Source: Rhineura floridana
Taxonomy: Eukaryota; Chordata; Lepidosauria; Squamata; Rhineuridae
Assembly (NCBI RefSeq): GCF_030035675.1
Contig: NC_084499.1
Coordinates: forward strand, 19,633,953 to 19,697,952
Reading direction: 5' to 3'
Length of the DNA: 64,000 nt
Positions 46,301 through 58,300 of the stretch are shown in pieces; the stretch's first letter is position 1; each line of letters starts with the position of its first letter. Position numbers and translations under genes: made by a program. The notes beneath the pieces are model-generated. The model was not told the DNA's origin and ran no database searches. It saw nothing but the letters and a program-made list of their open reading frames with translations.

Positions 46301-49300
46301 AGGGGGCGGCAGCGGCTGTAAATATACTATGTCTAGAGATGTGAAGGCCTGGAAAAAGGGGGGGACTTGCTTCCCCTCTTTTTTCTGGTTTCCCCCCCAA
46401 TTCCTGGGTTCCCAACAAAAACAGAAAAAAACTGTCCGTCCCCCCCCATTATCCCATTTTTTCCCTAGGCCTTCACATCTCTAGTTGTATCTCTGTAGCT
46501 TAGTGATAGACTTGCATGCAGAAGGGCCAGGTTCAATCCCTGGCATCTCTAGGTCTCACTGGGAATGTCTGTAAGAAACCCTGGAAAGCCACTGCCAGTC
46601 AGTGTAGACAATACTGAGCTAGATGGACTAATGGTGTGACTCAGTATAAGGCAGCTTCCTAAGTTACTATGGTAAGGTGAGAGAGAGAAAGTGGTGTTAG
46701 CAGACTGGTATGCCTTATTCCTTATGGGTTTTGTTTTGCTTTTATGTTGCCTGTTTACGTTTTGCTCTGGGAAACAGATGTATTGATGCTAGATGTGTTC
46801 CCTTCTTCAGATGTCATTCAGCACTGCCAAAGGGTTAAGCCGATCATTGATCTGGTTCACAAAGTCATCAGCACTGATGTGTCAATAGCAGATTGCCTCC
46901 TGCCGATTACGTCTCGGATCTACATGCTGTTACAAAGGTAAGCAGCGAGTGGCAGACGTTGTACTTCTGAATGCACTGGGATGGTCAGCAACAAATGTCC
47001 TTTAAGCCTCTTAACAGATCTGGAGATGGAAGCCTGAAGTATTTAAACTGGTGCTCAAACCACAAGAATGCCTCGTCTTCTGAGTGTTTTGGAAAATTCC
47101 TCCTCCTCCTCCTTTCCAGGTTGACTACTGTGATTTCTCCCCCTGTTGATGTTACTGCTTCTTGTGTCAACTGCCTGACAGTGCTGGCGTCCAGGATGCC
47201 AGCAAAGGTAAGCGACTCTCTGGCTTTGCTTCTTTTGGAATTGCCTCTTCCGTTTAAACAGATTAATGTACCTTTTTTGGGGTCTCCCTTTCCAGGTTTG
47301 GACTGACCTTCACCATACAGGCTTTTTACCATTTGTTGCTAATCCAGTTTCTAGTATGAGTCACATGATCAGGTAATTTGACTCTTCTGGGGTGCTTTAC
47401 TTACATCATTTATAGAACGATGATTCCACTAAATTATTGGACAAAACCCAGGGTGGTGGTGGTAATTGTTTTAATTATTAGTTAAAACATTTATAAATGG
47501 CTTCATATTTTTAAAAAAATCTCTTGTTCAGCAAAAAAGCAGTAAACAACATTAAAACAAAAATAGTGTTAATTAATGTTTTAACTGTAGGTTACAACAG
47601 AAGATACTTTTTAAAAATGATTATGAAAAAGAATATTCACAACAACATAAAATCTTATTCATTTATCACATTATGCACAAGTAGAAATTTGGCCAGAGTG
47701 CCAAAAGCAAACCTCGCCACAGCTAAAAGAGTTGCTGTATTACAAGAAGCCAACAGAAAGTTAGTTCTTTGTAACTGTTGGGGCTTCAAAGTGCAGCGTC
47801 ACATGATGTCACTATGATGTCCGGTGACTGACAGGTCAGATTTGTCACTGATCAGATTTGGCCCTGCAAAGGCAGGGATATGAGAATCTGGCTCACCATC
47901 CAGAAAGGGTTCTGTACCTCTGCATTGTACCATCTGCTTTGCTAGCAGAAAGTCCTGGGTTCAATCCCCAATGGCATTTCCAGGCAGGGCTGGGTGTGAC
48001 TCCCTGCCTGAAACCCTGGAGAGCCGCTGCCAGTCAGTGTAGACAACACTGAGCAGGACAGACCATAGAAGGGAGCTTCCTTTGTGCTTGTGACTGAGCG
48101 GCAGTGGCTCTCTAGGGTGTTTAGATAGTCTGTCCCACCTCTACCCTGAGATACATCCTTAGCTTGCAGTGCTTGGCCAGTGAGAACATGGCCTCTTCCC
48201 CTGCCTGCAATGATTTTCCTTTGGCGTAAGGCAGCGTCATATATTCTGAATCGTTACCTGCCATGCCCATTGCTGCAGTCGCCTCACTCTCTTTTCCTGT
48301 TTTTCCACAGTGCAGAAGGAATGAACGCCGGGGGCTACGGTAACCTGCTAATGAGCATCGAGCAGCCGCAAGGGGAATACGGCGTGACCGTCTCCTTCCT
48401 GCACTTAGTCATGACGCTTGTCCGGGTAAGTGCTTTCAGGGAGAGGGGACGCTTCCTGCTCTGCACCTAGGTGAAGCCTGTCTGCCTCAGACCACCGGCC
48501 AGCCGTTCCCCAACCTGCTGCCCTCCAGATATCATGTTGGGGACTCCCAGCAGCCAGCATGTATAATGGTCAGGGATCATTGGGGCTGAAGGCCGGCAAC
48601 CTCCAGAGTGCACCAGGTTGGAGAAAGCTGCTTTAGGAATTTAGACTTGGTTGGTGGCAGTGATGGCCACCAGCTTGGATGTCTTTAAAAGAGGATTAGC
48701 GAAATCCATGGCGGATATTGATGGCTACTAACTCTGGTGGATATGTTCTGCCTGCACTGTTGGAAGCAGTAGCTGCTTCTGAATACTGCAAGAGAGGGAG
48801 CGTGCTGCTCAGGTCCTGCTTGGGGGCTTCTACCGGGGCATCTGGTTGGCCACTGTGGGAACAGGAGGCTGGAGTAGATGGGCCTCCTTTGGCCTGATCT
48901 ACCAGAGCTCTTCTTATGTTCTGTTATTCCTAGGCTTGATGGGGAAAAACTCAGTATGAAATGTTTGGATTTCTGCTGTTTCATTGTGTTGTAGTTTCCT
49001 GTTTAGTTTAGCTGTCGTTGCTATCATCCTGCTTTTCTACAAAGTATCCAAAGCACCATCCAAAAACACATCACTAAAATCAAAAAACAAATGCCAAACA
49101 TACAAAAGTGCAAACAGGATTTAGAAGCAAGAGACAACAAAAAAGCTTAAGATTTCTGTTTGCTTGTTTTGCCGTCTTGGCGGCTCCTGTCTTAGGGGCA
49201 GCTTGGCAGGGATCATTGGGGCTGAAGGCCGGCAACCTCCAGAGTGCACCAGGTTGGAGAAAGCTGCTTTAGGAATTTAGACTTGGTTGGTGGCAGTGAT

Positions 49301-52300
49301 GGCCACCAGCTTGGATGTCTTTAAAAGAGGATTAGCGAAATCCATGGCGGATATTGATGGCTACTAACTCTGGTGGATATGTTCTGCCTGCACTGTTGGA
49401 AGCAGTAGCTGCTTCTGAATACTGCAAGAGAGGGAGCGTGCTGCTCAGGTCCTGCTTGGGGGCTTCTACTGGGGCATCTGGTTGGCCACTGTGGGAACAG
49501 GAGGCTGGAGTAGATGGGCCTCCTTTGGCCTGATCTACCAGAGCTCTTCTTATGTTCTGTTATTCCTAGGCTTGATGGGGAAAAACTCAGTATGAAATGT
49601 TTGGATTTCTGCTGTTTCATTGTGTTGTAGTTTCCTGTTTAGTTTAGCTGTCGTTGCTATCATCCTGCTTTTCTACAAAGTATCCAAAGCACCATCCAAA
49701 AACACATCACTAAAATCAAAAAACAAATGCCAAACATACAAAAGTGCAAACAGGATTTAGAAGCAAGAGACAACAAAAAAGCTTAAGATTTCTGTTTGCT
49801 TGTTTTGCCGTCTTGGCGGCTCCTCTCTTAGGGGCAGCTTGGCAGCACCCAGAGCCAAGGTTTGGTGCCCTGCATCGTGTTTGTCCTGAAGGAGATGCTC
49901 CCAAACTACCACAAGTGGCGCTACAACTCCCGCGGCGTGAGAGAACGAATCGGTGAGCTCGGGGTTGGTGCTGAGGCTTTTTGCTATCAAGTTCTCTACC
50001 TCCTCCTTGGGAGGCTCCATAACCTTTTCTCTTAGGATTTGGATTTCTGCTGTTTGACTGCATTGTAATGTCCTGATTAGTTTTAGTCCTGCTTATTTTC
50101 ATGTTTAGTTTTAGTCCAGTTTATTTTATATTGGGCTAGGATCCAGCAGGGCTTTTCTTACGTTCTCATCCCAGGGCATCAGTGGGACGAGACAGATGGC
50201 AGTGATCTTTTGCAACACTCTTCTCCTTCTCCTCTATCTCTAGAAATACCACCCCACCTTTAGGGAGCTCCTTAATTTACAGGGGAATCTGGGGTGGCAT
50301 GGTGCCTGTGCTCTGCTGGGTACTTGAGAGTGTTTGAGGCTAGATTCTCTACAACTTTTATACAGTAGGACCCCGCTTATACGGCGGGTTCCATTCCGGA
50401 CCCCCACCGTAAAATGGAAAACGCCGTAAAGTGGAACCCCATTGACTTTAATGGGCCGCGTCGCGCAAAAATGACGCAAAAATGGCACAACAGGGGGAAA
50501 AAACCCTTTAAAATTGAAAATGAAAGGCGCCGCATCAGCAGAACGCCTTAAAGTGGAACGCCGTAATGCGGGGCCCTACTGTATCTCTTATCCTTTGCCC
50601 CCCACCCCATGCGGAGGTATGAATGGCTCAGGCAAGGGGAATGCTTTACCTAGAGCTAGGAAACACGTGATGTTGGAGGCAGCGAAAGAGAGGCTACAGG
50701 CAACACTAGCCTTTCTCAGTTCCTAGAAAAAAATGAGAAGATCTTGCTTCCCCCCCTCCCCCAGAAAAGGAGGATGCAGGGACCTTTTGTGAAATGGAAA
50801 CATTTTTTTCTCCTTGCTGTAAGAGTGTGTGTTTGCATGCATGTACATTCATTCATCCTACAGATGGGCTCTTACCTCTATACCATCCTGTCTTCCAGTC
50901 TTGGAGCTGGCCCCATTGTCTTCACATAACACCCGGATCTCCAACTCCTGTGCAGAGCACCTCTCAGGGAAAGTGAGGGGAAGGGATCTGTGTGGATGAC
51001 AAGTCCTGACATAGTGTCTCTTTTTAATTGAAATAATTCCAGAAGCATAGCTGTAGGCACAAAACATTGGCAGTTTAAAGTCCACTCCTCACCACCACCT
51101 GAAAATTGCTTCCCCTTTCCTAATGTTTTTCAGGTTGTCTTATTCTGCAGCTGATCCATGCTATCCTGAACCTGTGCCCTGAAATGGATCCTCATAGCAG
51201 GTAAAGACAGCTTAGAAGTCACAGGAAGGATCCTTATATGTCAGGTCAGACTGTTTGTTCACCTGGTCCAGTAGTGTCTATTCTGACTGGCAGCAGCTTT
51301 CCAGGGTCTCTGGTGGAGAGAGGTCTTTTCCTTGTACCTGATCCTAGCATCACCTGTGTATGGATCCTTTTCTAACGAGATGCCGTGGATTGAACCTGGG
51401 ACCTTCTGCGGGCAAAGTGTGTGTTTTTAACCTCTGAGCTATAAACTTCCGTTAGAGTCCCTCTATTTCCCCCTACTTTTCTAAACAAACAAACGAACAA
51501 ACCAAATCCATAGGCCCATGCAGACTTCATTCTCTAACAAATGAGTTGGCGTTGACCCGTGACAGGGCCTTTTCAGTGATGGTTTCCCACATGTGGAACG
51601 CCTTCCCTAGTGAGGTCATCTGTCTCCCTCTTTATTGACTTTCAGGGGGAATTTAAAAACATTCCTGTTTACCCAGGCACTTGATAGCTAAAACACACTT
51701 CTGGCAACACTGAGATCTCTGGCTGAGAAAATGTTTTTTTGACTGTTCTTAGAATGTTTTCTTTTTAATTGTTTTTTTAATTGATGTGTTTCGTGTCGTA
51801 GGCTTCTTTAGGAGGAAGGGTTGGCTATAAATGGAATGAATTAATAGATATTGGGAGTTGAAGAGTTGTTCTTTGTGGTTATTCATTTGTTGCTGTTGTT
51901 CATTTATGAATTGCTCCCCATCAGGCATCCTGAAGTGATTTACAATATAATATATATAAAACAGTTGCATGTATTAAAAACAGTCTGTGTATAAAAACAA
52001 CTACAAATATAAAAACAGTTTAAAAGCAACAACAGCCTGTACAGAAAATCAATTCAAATGGCAGATGAATACCAACTGGGATTAAGATTTTGGAAAGCCT
52101 GTTGAAAGAGAAACATCTTTAGCAGGCACTGAAAAGACAATAGAGAAGGTGTGTGTGTGGCAGAGTCACAAAGACATCATCACTCTGTTGCCTTTTTCAG
52201 TGCTGATTTTTGCAGGAACTTCACTCTTACTTCTAGCTGAGATCTGCGCTCTCGAATTTTTTCCCGCCAGCAATGCTCCCAGCCTGCAGTCCCTTTGCAT

Positions 52301-55300
52301 CTTCAGCCTGGCCAATACTGAAGCCGGACAGGCGGTCATCAACATCATGGGCATTGGTGTGGACACCATTGATATGGTGATGGCATCACAGTCCAGCAGG
52401 TGATGCTCCATTTCTTGTTTGTTGAAATTTGTATGGCCCCTCTCTGTCCCAAGCACCATTGTTTCATAAACCACAGCAGATACAACAGCAACGCTTGGCG
52501 TTGTAGCAAATAAAATGATAGGAAATGAAATGGAGCAGTTAAACAGTTCCGGAAGCCAGAAAGCCAAGCGGCAGGTGTGGTGAAACAGAAGTTAAACGAA
52601 CCACCAAAAGCCCAGGTGAACAGGTAATAGGGTGCACCTCCACTGTCCGGAGGCAATATGTTTCTGAATGCCAGTTGCTGGGAACCAAAGGAGGGGAGAG
52701 GTGCTAGAACCTCTGTGTCCAGAAGCAGTCTACCTCTGAATACCAGTTGCAGAGAAACTTAAGCAGGGAGAACTGCTGTTGCGCTCAGGTCCTGCTTGTG
52801 GGTTTCCTAGAAGATGCACCTGGTTGGCCACTGTGAGAACAGGATGTTGGACTAGATGGGCCCCTTTGGTCTGATCCAGAAGAGCCTGGCTCTTCTGGTG
52901 TTCTTATTCACCTGGAACCCAAGGAGGCATGGCATAGGTCATGAGTGGAGACTCTCAAGGGAACTCTGCCAGTGCTGTGTCTGCTGTCATTGCGACTGTA
53001 CAGCCCTAAGGGGGGGGGTTGAGTTCTGTGCGCTGATTTGAGGCAACTAGCCAAGTCTCTGGCTGGCAGCCTCTTGTGTGGTCCACGTGCTTTGAAAAGT
53101 ACAGTGGGAATGATGGGTTCTAAAGCAATTCTTGCTGACCTCGCAGTGACGAGTCTCAGGGCCAGGGCCAGCTGCTCATCCAGACTGTGAAACTGGCCTT
53201 CTCGGTCACCAATAACGTCATCCGGTTGAAACCGCCGTCCAGTGTGGTGTCTCCCCTTGAGCATGCTCTTACCCAGCATGGTATGTACATGTCTATTATT
53301 TTTTTAATTGTTTTTTTATTGCAGATTTAATAAGGAAAAGAGAACAAAAGAGGGGAAAAGAAAAGAATAAGAAAAAAGGGGGATGGAAACCCTAGAAAAA
53401 CAAAAAAGAATTCCCCCCATCAGCTCAAATTAACAATACAATAACAATCAGTATGTCCATCTTAGTTGATACATATAGCTCAGTGTGTGCCATCCAGATG
53501 TCCAAATAGGTATCCAAGCGACACTGGTGTTTCTAAATAGTGAGCTTAAACATAGCAAGGGCATTAAGGGTTTCAGACCATTGCACAATAGATGGTGGGT
53601 GTTTATCCTTCCAGGCCCAGCATAAGTTTCTTAGCGACCATAAAGGGCTTGCAAAATCCATGTTTGCTTTGATGTACCTTTTGTGCTGTCTAGCCAGGAA
53701 TGCCATAAGCTTGTCTTATGCATAAACAACCTATATGTAGCTTTCCTTGATTTCTTTTTTTAAAAATAATGTATTTAGCAAAGAAAGAAAAATGAGAACG
53801 GGGAGGGGAGGAATAAGAAGAAAAACTTATCAGCACACATTAAAAGTACAATCAACCATCAGTACATCCATCCTAATCTAAGTCGATAAATCGATAAAAT
53901 GCCATCCAAATGTCCAAATAGGTGTCCGCCACCTATATGTAGTTTGCAAAAGTCACGTTTTCAGATAGGAATCTGGCCGTCTGGGGAAGCTTTTTTAATT
54001 TCCTTTTAAATGTCCTTCATAAGGAAATACTTTCCTCAGAGATGCATTCATGCTGTTTGTGATTATTATTATTTTTTGTCAGGTGCCCACAGGAACAATC
54101 TGATTGCCATCTTGGCCAAGTACATCTACCATAAACATGACCCGGCCTTGCCACGCCTCGCTATCCAGCTTCTGAAGCGACTGGCCACGGTACACCTTTT
54201 TATTTTCTGCTCATGAGTGGGCTTTTGTTTTTTGGTAGCTTTGCCTTGTTTCTCTATCCTTGAAAATTAGGGTACCCTGTGAGTTGGGGAATATGCCCAC
54301 CCATGAGGGTAAGGATATCCGGGGATTTCTGGGACCTCTACTGTGGAAAGCGTTGGGCTGCATTTGGCCCCTGGCCTAGAGATTCCCCAATCAGTGCTAT
54401 AAAGCTTTGGTAGATTAGATCTGACGTATTTGAGACCTCTGCTTTCCCTGTTTCAGCATCCAAGGTCAACCTCTCTTGAGTAAGCTGAAGACCCGTGAAT
54501 GCCTAGGCATCTTTTAAAAGCATTTCAGAACTTTCTTTTTTTAAATTTGGATCGGGTTTTTGCAGCTGTGGTTCTTCAGTAGGGTCTTGTTTTGTTTTAT
54601 TTATTAAACTGATATCCCTCCCTTCCTCCTAGAGGAGCACAGGGCAGCAAACACATCTGTGATAAATAAAAATCAGTTAAAAATAAAAACCTATTGAAAA
54701 CATTTAAAACATCTAGAAAGAATTAAACATTTAAAACTAATTTTAAAACAGATGTAAGCCAAATCATGTGTCTGGAGAGGCTCGTTAAAAGAGGACAGTA
54801 ATATGAGTAGGTTGAATATGACATGGAAATGGACTGCCTGCAAGTCGATCCCGACTTACGGCGCCCCTATGAATAGGGTTGTCATGGTAAGGCAGTATTC
54901 AGAGGTGGTTTACCATTGCCTTCCTCTGAGGCTGAGAGGCAGCGACTGGCCCAAGGTCACCCAGTGAGCTTCACGGCTGTGTGGAGATTCGAACGCTGGT
55001 CTCCCAGGTCGTAGTCCAACACTCTTAAGAGGAATCCTAAATAGTTGAATAGCCTTCCTTACACCCCTCCCTTCCTCCTTTTCAGGTTGCTCCGATGTCC
55101 GTCTATGCCTGCCTTGGAAATGACGCTGCTGCCATCCGTGACGCCTTCCTGACCCGCCTGCAGAGCAAAATTGAGGACATGCGCATCAAAGTCATGATTC
55201 TCGAGTTCCTCACCGTGGCTGTAGAAACGCAGCCTGGACTCATTGAGCTATTTCTCAACCTGGAAGTGAAAGACGGGAGTGATGGGTCAAAGGTGAACCT

Positions 55301-58300
55301 CAAATGCGAATTCTTTCTCGAGTGAGCAATTGCACTTCCCCTCCGTCACCTTAGTTTCTCTCCTCTCCCCCCACCCCTTGCTGTTTGTTCTTAGGAATTC
55401 AGCTTAGGCGAGTGGAGCTGCCTTCACGTAGTCTTGGAGCTGATAGACTCCAAGCAGCAGGAGCGCTACTGGTGCCCTCCCCTCCTTCAGCGAGCCGCAA
55501 TTGCCTTCCTCCACGCCCTGTGGGAGGACCGCCGGGATAGCGCCATGTTGGTTCTACGGACCAAGTGAGCACTTAACTTTCTTGCCTCCTCTTGCGCTGA
55601 GGACCCTCAAAGCTGTAACTACCGCTGCAAACACAGTTACATGTTCCTAGATACTGAAACTAATTTATCAAGATGACTTAACAAAGATATAATCATCAGG
55701 CTTCCAGAGATTATGGCTACTTGCCAAACGAAGCAGGGAATCATTTTGGACAAGTTTCTAAATAGGAAGCACTTCAACCAGAAGCGGCTGGAACTAAGAA
55801 CATAAGGAAAGCCCTGCTGGATCAGGCCAATGGCCCTTCTAATCCAGCACCCTATTTTAACAGTAACCAACCAGATTGCCCGTTATGAAAAGCAGGGCCT
55901 GAGCGCCACAGCACTCTCCTCTCCTGCAGTTTCCAGCATGGTATACAGAAGCATACTGCTTCCCATTTTGGAGGTAGAGCATAACCATCATGGCTAGTAG
56001 CCACTGATAGCCTGATCCTCCATGAATTTGTCTAATCCTCTTTTAAGGCCATCCAGGTTGGTGGCGATCACTACTTCTCACAGGAATTAATTCCATAGTT
56101 TAACTACACGCTGTCCTTTCTTTTGTCTGACCTGAATCTTTCAGCTTTCAGCTTCATTGGATGTCCACAAGTCCTAGTGTTATGCAAAAGGGAGAAAATC
56201 TTTTCTCTATCCAGTTTCTCCACGCCATGCATAGTTTTATACACATCATGTCACCTCTTGCTTGCCTTTTCTTTAAACAAAAAAGCCTCAAATGCTGCAT
56301 CCTTTCCACACGGAGTCGCTCCATCTCCTTGACCATTCTGATTGCCCTTTTCGGAACTAGCTTCCTTTTTTCTCGCCGTGGCTTTGGTCTTTGTCAGTTA
56401 ATGGAAGCCATTCCTGGACAGCATCTGGTTATTCCAGGCAGCTGGTTGCGTCCCATCCTTTGAGGAGGAAGTGGATGCCTTTCACAAAATGGCTTTTTTA
56501 TGAGAAGGCTGAAACTTTGTTCAGGGTTCTTTGGCGAGCAGGCTGATGATGGATCCAAGTTGCATATATGGGGCTTGCTTTGTTGTGAACCGGCATCTCC
56601 CATGTCAAGGCTGTTGCGTAATTACTGGAGACCTTGCTCTGTGTTTCCCCAGGGGCTTTCTCAGTGGTGGCACCGAGATTATGAAACTGCCTTCCAAGGG
56701 AGCTTTCTTTGGCCTCACTTAAACCACCACCTTAGATGGCTTTGAAAGGAAATTAGGCACATCGGAAGCTGCCTTATACTGGGTCAGACCATTGGTCCAA
56801 AAGGATCAGTGTTGTCTACACTGACTGGCAGTGGCTCTCTTGGGTTTCATGCAGGGGACGCTCCCAGCCCTATCTGGAGATGCCTGGGATTGAACCTGGG
56901 ACCTTCTGCACTCAAGGCAGATGATCTGTTGCTGAGCTAAGGCCCTTCCCCAGTTAGACAAATCTGTGGAGGATTAGTCTCTTGACCACAACAGCTAAAT
57001 GGAGCATCCATGTTCAAAGGCAGTCTCCCACCAAGTACCCGTTGCTTGGGGGGCAGCAACATGAGAGAGCAGCTGCTTTCATGCCTTGTGGGCTTCCTGG
57101 AGGCATCTGAAGCCAGAGGAAGTGTGGTGAGCTTCCTAGAGCCATCTGGTTGTCCAGTGTAGGAAATTGGTTGTTGGGATAGGTGGGCTCCTTTTGGTCT
57201 GATATTCTATCATTAGGAATGCTTGACATTGCAAAAATGAGAGCAGTCGCTAATTAGTGTGGTCTTTGCAAATTTTTAGGCCAAAGTTTTGGGGAAATTT
57301 AACCAATCCACTCTTTGGAACCCTACCTCCACCTTCTGAAACATCCGAGGTGAGTTGTGCCCACAGTTGGTAGAGCTAGTTCTCTCTGTGTTAATGAATT
57401 GTAGGTGTTGTATGAATTTGTAAATGGTGTAATATATTAGAATTATGTTATTTGAATGCATTGAAAGTCGCTTGGAGACATTTGGGTGACAAGCGACTAG
57501 TAGTAATAATAATACTTGGGGTGGGTGGGGAGGAGAGCGTGATGTGCCTTCTACCACGTTCCTTCGTCCCCGTTTATGTGAGGCCTGCCTGTTATCATCT
57601 GCGTCCTCGACGGAAGGAGGACATGAAGCGTGCCCAAGCAGCTTTGATTCAAGCCCTCTCTTTGCTTTCTGGCTGACCAGGGGGTTGGAGAGACAGGGCC
57701 ATCAGCTTGGTATTCTCTCATTCTCTCATTTGCAGCTCAGTGTCTTGGACACCTGTGCTTTGATCATGAAAATAATTTGTCTGGAGATCTACTATGTGGT
57801 CAAGTGAGTATTGTTCAGAGCATACCTGAGAGGTAGTGCCCCATTGGGCCAGTAACAGGAAACTATGGGCTGTATCCCATGTAGCACTAAGTTAAAAGTC
57901 ACGTTGCAATATGCTTATTCCTCTGGCGAAATGTGTTGTGCCAGCAGAATGTTGTTTTGTGCAAGAGAACGCACAAGAAGGTTGCTGGTAATTTTGTTGC
58001 ACAACAGATTGTGCAATCTGCTGCGCAATGAGTTTCCACTGGAGCAGCTGTTGCTCTGGATTTCTCTTTTGCGCAGCATTAAAACTCATCTGTTTGTTAG
58101 CGCAAGAGCCCTGTACAAGCCTCCAACTTGCATGCTTTCCTCCCCACTCTTTCTTTTTCAACTGGTGAGGTTCAAAAGCTTCCGCTTTCAGTTCCAAACT
58201 AACCACAGTTCCCTGTGACGCCCTGTCTCGGGGGAACGTGGCTTATTCAAACTACTGGCAGTGATGCAGGCAGTGCCTGGAGCGGTTGTAAGAAAGAAAT

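Noticed and set aside
48685-49620. Two 99-codon minus-strand frames that are almost identical
   Set aside because: Both lie in the CR1 part of the 636-bp duplication; the pair reflects the duplication and not a gene family.
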